Shown here piece by piece: positions 14,515 through 25,022 of a DNA stretch of 35,681 bases. Positions within the stretch are counted from its first letter, which is position 1. Every line of letters starts with the position of its first letter. The translations under genes were made by a program, and so were the position numbers. The stretch comes from Candidatus Sumerlaeota bacterium (GTDB taxonomy: Bacteria; Sumerlaeota; Sumerlaeia; JAPLSS01): NCBI GenBank assembly GCA_026398515.1, contig JAPLSS010000511.1:1-35681 (forward strand). Reading direction: 5' to 3'. The notes beneath the pieces are model-generated. The model saw only the letters and a list, made by a program, of their open reading frames with translations. It had not been told where the DNA came from and ran no database searches.

Positions 14515-15675
14515 GTGTCCACCCAATCCTCGGCTCCTGTTTCGTCCGAATCCCTCGCGCCGCTTGAACCGACGGCGAAAGCCCCGCGCTTGGCGTCCAT
14601 CGACGCGCTGCGCGGATTCGACATGTTCTGGATCATCGGCGGCGAAGGGCTCGTTCCAGCGGTGGCGGCGCTCTTCGGCTGGACCGGTTTGCAGGGCATT
14701 CTGGAGCGCAATCTCGAACACTCGAAATGGAACGGCTTCACCGCTTACGACCTGATCTTCCCGCTGTTTCTGTTTCTCTCCGGCACGACCATGTCGTTCG
14801 CCTTGACGCGCCGGCTGGAGCAGGGCGAACGAAAACTTGTCCTGCACTGGCGCATTCTCCGCCGCATGATCCTCCTGGTTTTTCTTGGCCTGCTCACGGA
14901 GGGCCTGCTCAAGTTCAAGGGATACGACCAGCAACGGTTCGCCAGCGTCCTCGGCTTGATCGGCGTGGCTTACTTCTGGGCGGGGCTGGTGGTCATCCAC
15001 CGCGGCGTCCGCGGCCAGGTCGCGTGGATGGTCGGGATTCTCCTGGGCTACTGGGCGGCAATGAAGTTCATCCCCGTGCCGGGCGTCGGCGCCGGGGTGT
15101 GGACGCAAGCCGGCTACCTCGGCGGCTATATCGACCGCCACCTGCTGCCGGGGAGACTCTACGGCAAGATTTTCGATCCCGAGGGCCTGTTCGTCACCCT
15201 TCCGGCCGCCGCGCTGGCGCTCATGGGCGCCCTGACCGGCCACTTCCTGCGCGCTCCCAGCCCTGCCGGATACCGCAAGGCCGTTTACCTTCTCCTCGCC
15301 GGCGCCATCGCGATCCGCGTCGGGCTGATCTGGGACCATTGGTTCCCGGTCAACAAGCAGATGTGGACGAGTTCGTTCATCGTCTTCTCGGGGGGACTGA
15401 GCCTTGTGTTGCTGGGGGTGTTTTACTGGGCGATCGACGTGGCCGGATGGCGGTGGTGGGCGTTTCCCTTCATTGTCATTGGCATGAATCCTTTGACGAT
15501 CTACGTCGGGCAACATTTCATCAGTTTTCGCTTCACCTCCGACGCGCTGTTCGCCGGCGTGAAGCGTCTGGCCGGAGCGCCGTACGAGCCGGCGCTCAGT
15601 TCGCTGGGCCTGCTGATCGTCGAGTGGGCGTTTTTGTATTTCCTGTATCGCAAGAAGATCTTCCTGAGGGCGTGA
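14515..15675 (+). CDS. DUF5009 / heparan-alpha-glucosaminide N-acetyltransferase-like membrane protein
   Basis: 386 residues from GTG 14515. The hallmark RLASIDALRGFDMFWIIGGE lies near residues 25-44 and begins the first transmembrane helix. About ten more hydrophobic helices follow, with AYDLIFPLFLFLSGTTMSFA and GMNPLTIYVG typical of the family. Relatives include the lysosomal HGSNAT enzyme, which moves an acetyl group across the membrane onto glucosamine. The bacterial branch is common beside sulfatases and glycosidases, but its acceptor is not known. The frame is open further upstream, but that stretch runs through an inverted repeat and is not protein-like. The start before STQSSAPVSS, with GAAAGG ahead, gives the usual length. 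A small membrane protein gene follows after 5 bases. Confidence 0.82.
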   Translation: MSTQSSAPVSSESLAPLEPTAKAPRLASIDALRGFDMFWIIGGEGLVPAVAALFGWTGLQGILERNLEHSKWNGFTAYDLIFPLFLFLSGTTMSFALTRRLEQGERKLVLHWRILRRMILLVFLGLLTEGLLKFKGYDQQRFASVLGLIGVAYFWAGLVVIHRGVRGQVAWMVGILLGYWAAMKFIPVPGVGAGVWTQAGYLGGYIDRHLLPGRLYGKIFDPEGLFVTLPAAALALMGALTGHFLRAPSPAGYRKAVYLLLAGAIAIRVGLIWDHWFPVNKQMWTSSFIVFSGGLSLVLLGVFYWAIDVAGWRWWAFPFIVIGMNPLTIYVGQHFISFRFTSDALFAGVKRLAGAPYEPALSSLGLLIVEWAFLYFLYRKKIFLRA

Positions 15676-15680
15676 CGGCT

Positions 15681-15941
15681 ATGGGCAAGCGCGCGTGGGG
15701 CATGATGGGCTTGGTTGGCAAGAGCGTGTTGGAGCTAGCGCTGGTCGTGGCGCTGGTCGTGGGAATCGGCTGGGGCCTGATGACGGCGGCGCAACTGCGG
15801 CCCGAGCCTCCCACGGTCAAAGAAAAGCGCTCGGAAAAGAGGGAGAAACCCCTGAAGAAGGAGCAGCCCCTGCCAATCGAAACCCCGCCTCCCGACGTCT
15901 TCCACCTCTTGGGCGATTCCGGCGCGGCCGAGGGGAAATGA
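15681..15941 (+). CDS. Small single-span membrane protein, unknown
   Basis: 86 residues. One transmembrane helix (about 15-38, ELALVVALVVGIGWGLM) is followed by a highly charged Lys/Glu segment (KEKRSEKREKPLKKEQ) and a Pro-rich tail ending FHLLGDSGAAEGK. It starts five bases after the DUF5009 gene, so it is very likely co-transcribed and possibly translationally coupled. I do not recognise a family. The composition contrast between helix and charged tail supports a real protein rather than a chance frame. Confidence 0.6.
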   Translation: MGKRAWGMMGLVGKSVLELALVVALVVGIGWGLMTAAQLRPEPPTVKEKRSEKREKPLKKEQPLPIETPPPDVFHLLGDSGAAEGK

Positions 15942-15991
15942 ACAGCGCCGGCGTTTTTCGTGGCGTAGGCCTCCTCCGCCGCCATCCCCTC

Positions 15992-16020
15992 TTGACAGGG
16001 CCACGCCGACGGGGTACTCT
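15992..16020 (+). promoter_or_regulatory. Sigma70-type promoter of ssrA
   Basis: TTGACA (15992-15997) is a perfect -35 box, followed after exactly 17 bases by TACTCT (16015-16020) as the -10 box. Transcription would start near 16027, about 13 bases before the mature 5' end of tmRNA, leaving a short leader for RNase P to remove. Confidence 0.7.
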
Positions 16021-16039
16021 TTCTTGTTACCCACCTTGT

Positions 16040-16403
16040 GGGGGCGCAACGGTTTCGACGGGGATGATAGTGGAGGAGACTGCAAGCCGAGGACGGTTCC
16101 GTCCCCCTCGTTAATCCGGCGGAACAACCAAACATAAACGCGGAAGCTGAACTTCCACTGGCTGCCTAATTAGGCAGCCCGTCTTGACGCGGCTCGCCTG
16201 TGGCTGCGTTAAAGACGCCGACTAGCAGGCTGGCCAAGAGGCCCTCCGCCTGGGGGCCCGAGGCGAGATCAATCAGGCTGGCGCGCGGGAGGGCTAGCCG
16301 GACTGCCGGCCCAAGCGCGAGAGAATCAATCGACCGGCTACGCTTGTAGACGTCGCCTCTTCTCCATCTTCGGACGCGGGTTCAACTCCCGCCGCCTCCA
16401 CCA
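16040..16403 (+). ncRNA. ssrA: tmRNA (transfer-messenger RNA)
   Basis: The 5' end GGGGGCG (16040-16046) followed by CAACGGTTTCGACGGGGAT is the classic tmRNA start. The 3' end CGCGGGTTCAACTCCCG is the T arm, followed by CGCCTCC, which pairs with the 5' GGGGGCG (one G-U), then A and an encoded CCA ending at 16403. The tag frame resumes at GCG 16140 after ATAAAC, the same spacing as ATAGTC-GCA in E. coli, and reads AEAELPLAA then TAA at 16167-16169. The stop lies in a perfect hairpin (GGCTGCCTAATTAGGCAGCC), the expected helix 5. Pseudoknot-like GC segments follow. It tags proteins on stalled ribosomes for degradation together with SmpB. It is the ordinary one-piece form, about 364 bases. Confidence 0.96.
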
Positions 16404-16432
16404 TTCGACGCGCGCCTCGCTGACGCTCGGCG

Positions 16433-16560
16433 CTTGCTCATGGCAGGCCGAGCGAAGTCGAGGGACCAAATTCGAGTTGGTTGATACCCAGGAACGATGC
16501 AGTAGCTTGCTCATGCCAGGCCAAGCCCTTGCTCATGGCAGGCCGGGCGGAGTCGAGGGA
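16433..16560. repeat. Three direct repeats of a CTTGCTCATGGCAGGCC element
   Basis: Copies at 16433-16465 and 16528-16560 are 33 bases each and agree at 31 positions. A shorter copy lies at 16506-16525. Between them is unique sequence. The block sits in the gap between tmRNA and the GIY-YIG gene. Confidence 0.65.
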
Positions 16561-16598
16561 CTTGATTCCGGCTGACCCGAGACAACGAAGCAACTCCC

Positions 16599-16889
16599 AT
16601 GAGCCGCGGCCGGCAATTCGTCTACATCCTCCGTTGCGCCAATGGCTCTTATTACGTTGGACACACCAGCGATGTGGTCGAACGACTCAAAGCCCACAAC
16701 GACGGCCGCGGGGCTGCCTACACGTTCAAGCATCGCCCGGTCGAATTGGTCTATTCCGAGCCCGCGGAAGATGAACAAGCGGCCATAAAGCGCGAGGTCC
16801 AGATCAAGAGCTGGAGCCGGGCGAAAAAGGAAGCCCTGATCGCCGGGGACTTTCAAAAACTGCACGCGTTGGCTGTTAGCCGGGATTGA
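16599..16889 (+). CDS. GIY-YIG domain protein (UPF0213/YhbQ-like)
   Basis: 96 residues, a single GIY-YIG nuclease domain. FVYILRCANGSYYVGHTSD gives the paired Y-I-L and Y-V-G strands, followed by VERLKAHNDGRGAAYT with the conserved Arg, and VYSEPAEDEQAAIKREVQIK with the catalytic-site Glu at the usual place. It ends with IKSWSRAKKEALI, the usual end of this small stand-alone family. These proteins are predicted nucleases of uncertain cellular role. ATG 16599 has no strong Shine-Dalgarno site. It lies just downstream of tmRNA but is probably independent. Confidence 0.88.
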   Translation: MSRGRQFVYILRCANGSYYVGHTSDVVERLKAHNDGRGAAYTFKHRPVELVYSEPAEDEQAAIKREVQIKSWSRAKKEALIAGDFQKLHALAVSRD

Positions 16890-17031
16890 CTCTCGGAGCG
16901 GGTTTCCACGAAAATGTCACGGCGAAGGCGGCGGCGGCTCACGGCGCCTTGCGCCACTCGGAAAGGCCGAGCCTGGAAACGCCCCGCGCAGAGAGTCCAC
17001 GCCCGGAATCCTGCTGAGCCGGGCCGCAAGA

Positions 17032-18255
17032 CTACTGGCTCATCCGGGCGGAGAACGCTTTGGTCGGCGCCCAATCCGTGTCGGACACCCTCCACTCGTA
17101 GGACGCCGCTTCCGCTTTGCCCTCTTGATCTTTTGCGCGCCCGATAGTCTTCACAAACGATGCCGTAAGCGATATCTCCTCGCCCGCCAGGACGATCCTC
17201 ATCTCAATTCGCGCGGAACCGCTGGATTCCTTGTCGATCTTGGCTTGGACCAACTTCGCTTCACGCCAGGCGGCCGCGGTATTGGCGTACCTGGCCGCGA
17301 GTTTGTCGTCGCCCGTATCGTCGGCGGCCAACTGAGTGTACATCTGATCGTAGTAATCACGGACTGCCTGGGCCAGGGCCTCCGTGGACGGGAACGGGAC
17401 TTCCTTTAGCTCGGGCGGTTGTTCTTCTTTCGGAACGGGTCCTTCCTTCCCGCCCGTGGGATGACCGTCCAACGCGTCTTCTCTCTGAATGGCCTTCTCC
17501 GCGTGGGCTTTGAGAAATTGGCTAAGTCCGACGATGGCGAGGGCGGCGACACTTCCCACGGCGAGCAGGAGGATTGGCCTTCTGCCGGTCTTCCTGCCCT
17601 CAAAGTCCGCGGAGCCCGGAATGGGATTGGGGGCCAGGGCCTTTTCCGCGACCTCCCGGAGTATCGCCTCGGCGCTCCTGGCCGGGACAGACACGAGATA
17701 AGTCCCGCAAGAGGGGCAGATTCGATCCGAAGCGCCAGCTGTCTTCGCACAGCGCGGGCAGCGTTTCTCCGTTGACGGTTCGCTCGGCGCAACCGCCGGC
17801 TCATCGCCGTTTTCTGGATGGAGCGCCGCCGCCGCGCCCGCCTGCGGAGGCCCTGCTTCGAGAAGCGCCTTCTTGAGTAAGGGGTGCTCGCCGATGGGTT
17901 TCCAGGATATGTCGTTCATATCCGTGGCCATATCGATGGGGCGCAGTTCTCCGGCTTTGACAAGGTAGGCGATCTGATCGGCCGTCAGCGGTCCGATCCG
18001 GTCCGTGCCGTGAGTGACCTCGAAGCGGGCCAGCTCTTTCGGCGACCGGGCCGGCGCCTTCGGACCGGGATCGGAGCTGGGCGGCGCCGTAGGCAGTTGG
18101 AACAGAGAGAGGTCGAATGGCGCCGGGGCTTGCGGCGGGGGAGCGGGAACCGTCACCGGCCCCTTGCACTTGGGACACTTGCCCGTTTTCCCGGCGTGCT
18201 CTTCCGCGATGCTGAGGGTCGATTGGCAGTTTGGGCAGTTAAACCGGATGGGCAC
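17032..18255 (-). CDS. Zinc-ribbon / GYF_2 single-span membrane protein
   Basis: 407 residues. The N-terminal zinc ribbon has CPNC and CPKC (MPIRFNCPNCQSTLSI, then GKCPKCKG). A GYF_2/DUF4339 domain follows (about 75-125; IGPLTADQIAYLVKAGELRP, then WKPIGEHP). A second zinc ribbon reads CPRC with CPSCGTYL (about 165-190). One transmembrane helix lies near 228-250 (ILLLAVGSVAALAIVGL), and a C-terminal charged domain rich in Lys/Glu/Asp would be outside the cytoplasm. This layout is frequent in Planctomycetota, with unknown function. GTG 18255 is chosen over an upstream start because GAGGAG stands eight bases before it and MPIRFNCPNC begins the domain. There is no operon partner on this strand. 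Confidence 0.8.
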   Translation of the reverse strand: MPIRFNCPNCQSTLSIAEEHAGKTGKCPKCKGPVTVPAPPPQAPAPFDLSLFQLPTAPPSSDPGPKAPARSPKELARFEVTHGTDRIGPLTADQIAYLVKAGELRPIDMATDMNDISWKPIGEHPLLKKALLEAGPPQAGAAAALHPENGDEPAVAPSEPSTEKRCPRCAKTAGASDRICPSCGTYLVSVPARSAEAILREVAEKALAPNPIPGSADFEGRKTGRRPILLLAVGSVAALAIVGLSQFLKAHAEKAIQREDALDGHPTGGKEGPVPKEEQPPELKEVPFPSTEALAQAVRDYYDQMYTQLAADDTGDDKLAARYANTAAAWREAKLVQAKIDKESSGSARIEMRIVLAGEEISLTASFVKTIGRAKDQEGKAEAASYEWRVSDTDWAPTKAFSARMSQ

Positions 18256-18432
18256 GTTGAATTCTCCTCGCAAATCGTCCGCGCGGCTCCTGCTCGCCGA
18301 ATCCGTCATCGGCCGTGGGCGGAAGATTTTCAGAGAACCGGACGCCAGTCAGCTTGAAAACCCCGAGGAAGAGGGTCAAGGAAAATCCCACTGCTAAGTC
18401 TGCGTGCGATGTAAATGCGAGCCATCCTGCCG

Positions 18433-18467
18433 CCGTCCATAATGCATTGTGATTGCATTATGGACGG
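18433..18467. repeat. Perfect 14-base-pair stem-loop
   Basis: CCGTCCATAATGCA (18433-18446) pairs exactly with TGCATTATGGACGG (18454-18467) around a 7-base loop. No T tract follows, so a Rho-independent terminator is unlikely. It lies in the 641-base gap between the divergent zinc-ribbon and carB genes, where I see no gene. Confidence 0.75.
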
Positions 18468-18534
18468 TTAGCCGCATGTCGCCAAGAGCGGAACTCGATT
18501 CTCTCGCCAGAAAATGCGTGAAGGCGGCAAGTTT

Positions 18535-18619
18535 GAGTTCGCGGGCTCGTAGGCGGTCTCCAGGCGGCTCGACCCCTCGTCGGATCTACGTGGCCGCCTA
18601 AAGGCGCGACTACGAACTC
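18535..18619. repeat. Imperfect inverted repeat with GAGTTCG ends
   Basis: GAGTTCG at the left and CGAACTC at the right are complementary, with partial pairing inward (CTCGTAGGCGG against CCGCCTAAAGGCG). It resembles the element at 35423, which also has GAGTTCGGAG ends and a GCCTTTAGGC core. Confidence 0.5.
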
Positions 18620-18749
18620 GTGTCTCGTGCGACTGATTTCACTATGGTTACGCGCATGTTCGGGTCAAACGCTGGCGACTGGAGCCGCCTTCTATGCCAA
18701 ATGCTTATAGACCGCACACGCAGTATTAGAATTATTCATTCCCAGTTCC

Positions 18750-18778
18750 TTGACTCGGGATGCGCGCTTCATTACATA
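18750..18778 (+). promoter_or_regulatory. Candidate sigma70-type promoter for carB
   Basis: TTGACT (18750-18755), a 17-base spacer and TACATA (18773-18778) lie in a locally AT-rich stretch. A start near 18785 would give a leader of about 112 bases before carB. Confidence 0.4.
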
Positions 18779-18791
18779 CTCGCGCGCGTGA

Positions 18792-18818
18792 GATTGCGCT
18801 CTTTTGTTCAGCGCAATC
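18792..18818 (+). promoter_or_regulatory. Stem-loop in the carB leader
   Basis: GATTGCGCT (18792-18800) pairs exactly with AGCGCAATC (18810-18818) around CTTTTGTTC. It would sit close to the 5' end of a transcript from the candidate promoter. It may be an operator or an RNA hairpin; no PyrR-type consensus is recognised. Confidence 0.35.
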
Positions 18819-18896
18819 GTTCTTACCTCTGTTTTCCTTCCAACCCCTGCGGCGTTCGCCCTCGCTTGCGGACGTCAAAACGAAGGAGCCTGTGTC

Positions 18897-22097
<3,201 letters not shown>

Positions 22098-22102
22098 AAC
22101 GA

Positions 22103-22147
22103 ATGGACGGGATGGACGGAATGGACGGGATGGACAGGATGGACGCG
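22103..22147. repeat. Tandem array of a 9-base unit (5 copies)
   Basis: Five consecutive units: ATGGACGGG, ATGGACGGA, ATGGACGGG, ATGGACAGG and ATGGACGCG. It lies immediately downstream of carB, in a 367-base gap where no gene is supported. Confidence 0.85.
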
Positions 22148-22362
22148 AAGGGAAAGCGACATCTTGTGAGTCCTATTGATCCCGTCCAAGAAGGCGCCGT
22201 CCTGTAGTTCTCGCCGGAAGCCGCTTGTTCGCGGAAACTGGCCCTCCGCAATCGCGTCGCGGCGGAATAGATTGCGGGGGCTTCTCTGTTGTGAGACGAT
22301 CGCAATCAACTCGGGGCGTTTCGCCGGGAGATCTTCCGGCACTCCGCTCGCACCGGATGGCC

Positions 22363-22387
22363 AATCGCCGCGATTTATGCGGCGATT
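22363..22387 (+). terminator. Stem-loop between carB and the SDR gene
   Basis: AATCGCCGC (22363-22371) pairs exactly with GCGGCGATT (22379-22387) around a 7-base loop and is followed by TCTTC. It may be a weak terminator or a leader structure, about 78 bases before the SDR start. Confidence 0.35.
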
Positions 22388-22464
22388 TCTTCAAGACGGG
22401 CCGCCTCCGCTCAACTTGAAACCCGAAAAACCAGAAATCAACAACCAGAAATCCCATACCACCC

Positions 22465-23235
22465 ATGGATAAGCCTTTACAGAACAAGATCGCCATCGTC
22501 ACCGGCTCCACCGCCGGCATCGGCGAGGGGATCGTGCGTCGATTCGCCGCGGAGGGCGCGAAGGTCGTCGTCAGCGGCCTGGAGAAGAAAACGGGCGAGC
22601 GCATCGCCGCTTCGATTCGCCTGGCCGGCGGCGAGGCCGTTTTCCAGTTCGCCGACCTGCGCAAGCCGGAGCACTGCAAGGCGCTCATTCGCCGCGCTGT
22701 CGATGAATTCGGCGGCCTGGACGTCCTCGTCAACAATGCCGGGATTTACCCGCACTCCAAGTTCGAGGAGACGACGGCGGATTTTTGGGACACGATCTTC
22801 GAGATCAACGCGCGCGGCGTCTTCCTGTGCGTTCAGGCGGCCGCGCCCGCGATGCGTGCGCGCGGGGGCGGTTCGATCATCAACATCGGCTCATGTTGCG
22901 CGTTTCAGCATTACGAAGGGTTGTTCGCCTATGGCGCGACCAAAGGGACGCTGTATCACATGACGATGGCGATGGCGCGGAAGTTCGCGCCGGACCACAT
23001 CCGCGCCAACTGGATCACCGTCGGCTGGGTCCCCACGGAGAACGAGAGGAAGGTCGAGGCCGCCGAGGGCCACGACGAGGCGTGGTATGAGCAGGCTCGG
23101 CAGCGCCTGCCCGGCCAGGAGTTCCAGACGGTGGACGACGTCGCCGCCGGCTGCGTCTTTCTGGCCGGCGGCGAAGCCCGCCAGGTCACCGGCTCCGATT
23201 TGCGCGTCACCGGCGGGCAGTGCGTGCGGTTTTAG
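22465..23235 (+). CDS. Short-chain dehydrogenase/reductase (SDR)
   Basis: 256 residues, classical SDR. TGSTAGIG (13-20) binds the dinucleotide, NNAG is at 90-93, and the catalytic set is Ser143 (NIGSCC), Tyr156 and Lys160 (YGATKG). The C-terminal QVTGSDLRVTGGQ is typical of the family. It should oxidise a hydroxyl or reduce a carbonyl using NAD(P); the substrate is not readable. SDRs of this type often work on sugars or sugar acids (gluconate or rhamnose type), which would fit its place before a putative glycosidase. ATG 22465 begins the conserved part (MDKPLQNKIAIVTG); no clear Shine-Dalgarno site is seen. A 9-base tandem array follows its stop. Confidence 0.9.
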   Translation: MDKPLQNKIAIVTGSTAGIGEGIVRRFAAEGAKVVVSGLEKKTGERIAASIRLAGGEAVFQFADLRKPEHCKALIRRAVDEFGGLDVLVNNAGIYPHSKFEETTADFWDTIFEINARGVFLCVQAAAPAMRARGGGSIINIGSCCAFQHYEGLFAYGATKGTLYHMTMAMARKFAPDHIRANWITVGWVPTENERKVEAAEGHDEAWYEQARQRLPGQEFQTVDDVAAGCVFLAGGEARQVTGSDLRVTGGQCVRF

Positions 23236-23253
23236 CGGACATTCGCTGGGGGG

Positions 23254-23289
23254 AATGGACGGCGTGGACGGGGTGGACGCAGTGGACGG
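23254..23289. repeat. Tandem array of a 9-base unit (4 copies)
   Basis: Units AATGGACGG, CGTGGACGG, GGTGGACGC and AGTGGACGG, located between the SDR stop and the next gene. The unit resembles the one after carB but is not identical. Confidence 0.75.
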
Positions 23290-23352
23290 GGCAGGCCGTG
23301 TTGGCTTGGGCTCCCACGCGCCAGGAGGAACATCTTTCCGGGAGGGAAATGA

Positions 23353-24801
23353 ATGAACGCCCACTGGCTTTGTATGCTCGTGTTTTGTTCCTTGGCATTC
23401 AGCGGCGGCGCGGCGGGGCCGTCCTCGTCGCGGCAACCCGCCTATCCCGTCTTCGGCATCCTGGAAACCGATCCGCCGCTGCAGGGCAAGGAGGTCAAAC
23501 TCGAGGGCCGCGAGAACTTTGACATCCTGAGTCAGTTGCAGCTGGTCTACACCAGCGACACCCCTGCGCTGCAAATGGTGCGCGACGCCAAGAAACAATT
23601 CGGCTACCCACTGCCCGTCATCGTCTACATGGGCGGCTTCACCACCAACGCCGGCGGCGCCACGCTCATCGAACAAAAGTATCGCAGCGCGGTGGGCATG
23701 ATCGACGTGACGAAACTGGCGCAGGCCATCGACGCCACGGCCACGGAATTCGCCGTGGGCATTCCCGACGACGGCGAACTGCCGATCGTGGCCAGCACCG
23801 CCGACGTCAGCGATCCCAAGGATTTCAACAGCTGGCCCGGCGGACCGGACTACCTGCGCTACGGGCTCGATCCGGCGACGGAGGCGGCGCAGCGTTTCAA
23901 GGCCGACATGATCGTCAATCTGATGAAGACCGGCTACGACGGCGCCTGGCTCGACACGTTCCAGGTCGGCCTTTACAACCATTGCGACGGGGTGGGGCGG
24001 AAAATCCAGTTCTTCTGGGACTTCAAGGCCGGCCGCCGCTACGACCACGAGTCGCGCATCGCCGCCTTGCAGGAGATGGTCCGTAGCATTCGAAAGATGG
24101 TGAAAGACGCCGTCGGACGCGACCCGTTCCTAGCGGCCAATTCCGTGTCGGGCACGTACGACACCGGCGGCAAGGAAATGTTCGCCGCGCCCGATCGCCC
24201 CGGGCTGCTCGATGCGTACGACTTCGAAGACTCTTATATCGCCCCGAGAGCCACGCGCGCGCAAGGGCGCAAACTGAACGCCGCGTTTGTCCCGGTCGCC
24301 ACCGTACGGTGGACGAAGAACATGATCAACCAGAGCGACGCGGCGAAGAGCGGCCTGCGCGCTCTGTGCATGATCGGCCCGGCGGGTTACGTCGCCGCCT
24401 ATATCAACCCGTCGCTGACGAACTACGATCAGCTCGTCCGTTTCGGCTGGTGCTCGTTCCTGCTGACGGTGACCAAGGAGCGCACGACGTGGTTCGGCAT
24501 GCCGCTGCTGGTGACGAATCTCAAGGACGGCGTCGGCTTTCTGCCGCTGCCCGAGATGGTCTTCTCTCCGATTGGCGATCCGGTCGAAGACGTGGATCTG
24601 AAGCCCCTGCAAGAAGGTGACTCGGGTTGTTACATGCGGCGCTTTACCAACGGGTTGGTGGTCGTGAACTCAGGCGCGAAGAAGGGCAAGCAGACCGTCG
24701 GCATTCCGGCTGGCTATGTCGATCGGATGACGAAGAAGCCGGTCAAGGAAGTCACTCTCGACGGCGGCGATGCAGGATTGCTGTTGAAGGCGGGGAAGTA
24801 A
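23353..24801 (+). CDS. Putative exported TIM-barrel glycosidase, family uncertain
   Basis: 482 residues with an N-terminal hydrophobic export signal (about 1-22). The central part reads like a TIM barrel of the endo-polygalactosaminidase/GHL type: VIVYMGGF, then FKADMIVNLMKTGYDGAWLD (the GYDGxxLD strand usually carries a catalytic Asp), ALQEMVRSIRKMV, PFLAANSVSG and LDAYDFEDSY. The end (RRFTNGLVVVNSG to the C-terminus) looks like the beta-sandwich domain that follows many alpha-amylase-like barrels. I infer a polysaccharide hydrolase, but I cannot name the family with certainty. ATG 23353 has GGGAGG upstream. It follows the SDR gene after 117 bases that include a tandem repeat. Confidence 0.6.
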   Translation: MNAHWLCMLVFCSLAFSGGAAGPSSSRQPAYPVFGILETDPPLQGKEVKLEGRENFDILSQLQLVYTSDTPALQMVRDAKKQFGYPLPVIVYMGGFTTNAGGATLIEQKYRSAVGMIDVTKLAQAIDATATEFAVGIPDDGELPIVASTADVSDPKDFNSWPGGPDYLRYGLDPATEAAQRFKADMIVNLMKTGYDGAWLDTFQVGLYNHCDGVGRKIQFFWDFKAGRRYDHESRIAALQEMVRSIRKMVKDAVGRDPFLAANSVSGTYDTGGKEMFAAPDRPGLLDAYDFEDSYIAPRATRAQGRKLNAAFVPVATVRWTKNMINQSDAAKSGLRALCMIGPAGYVAAYINPSLTNYDQLVRFGWCSFLLTVTKERTTWFGMPLLVTNLKDGVGFLPLPEMVFSPIGDPVEDVDLKPLQEGDSGCYMRRFTNGLVVVNSGAKKGKQTVGIPAGYVDRMTKKPVKEVTLDGGDAGLLLKAGK

Positions 24802-24843
24802 CGGCGCGCTGGTTTCCTGATCCTTCTATGCGCGCTCCGCAAG

Positions 24844-24917
24844 ACCCTCTGCCGCGGAGACGCTGAGGCGCAAAGGCGGATTCGCCAATTGCTCTGCGTT
24901 TTCGCGTCTCTGCGGGA
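24844..24917. repeat. Hairpin repeat of the GCCGCGGAGACGC type, copy C
   Basis: The first 56 bases (24844-24899) are identical to 24948-25003, a direct repeat with a 104-base step. Within the copy, GCCGCGGAGACGC and GCGTCTCTGCGGG form arms of an imperfect stem. Confidence 0.8.
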
Positions 24918-24947
24918 ATTTGCTTCGGCAAGGCGTCGGGAGTGAAA

Positions 24948-25020
24948 ACCCTCTGCCGCGGAGACGCTGAGGCGCAAAGGCGGATTCGCCAATTGCTCTG
25001 CGTCATTGCGTCTCTGCGGC
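24948..25020. repeat. Hairpin repeat of the GCCGCGGAGACGC type, copy D
   Basis: Second of the tandem pair. Its right arm ends three bases before the stop codon of the minus-strand ABC ATPase gene, so the pair may act as a 3' end structure for the convergent genes on either side. Confidence 0.8.
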
Positions 25021-25022
25021 AC

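Noticed and set aside
22176-22472. 98-codon open frame between carB and the SDR gene
   Set aside because: No ribosome binding site, Ser/Arg/Pro-rich composition, and it runs through a stem-loop into the start of the SDR gene.
24844-25020. Possible CRISPR array
   Set aside because: Only two repeat units are present, each a self-complementary hairpin of over 70 bases, with no regular spacers and no cas genes.
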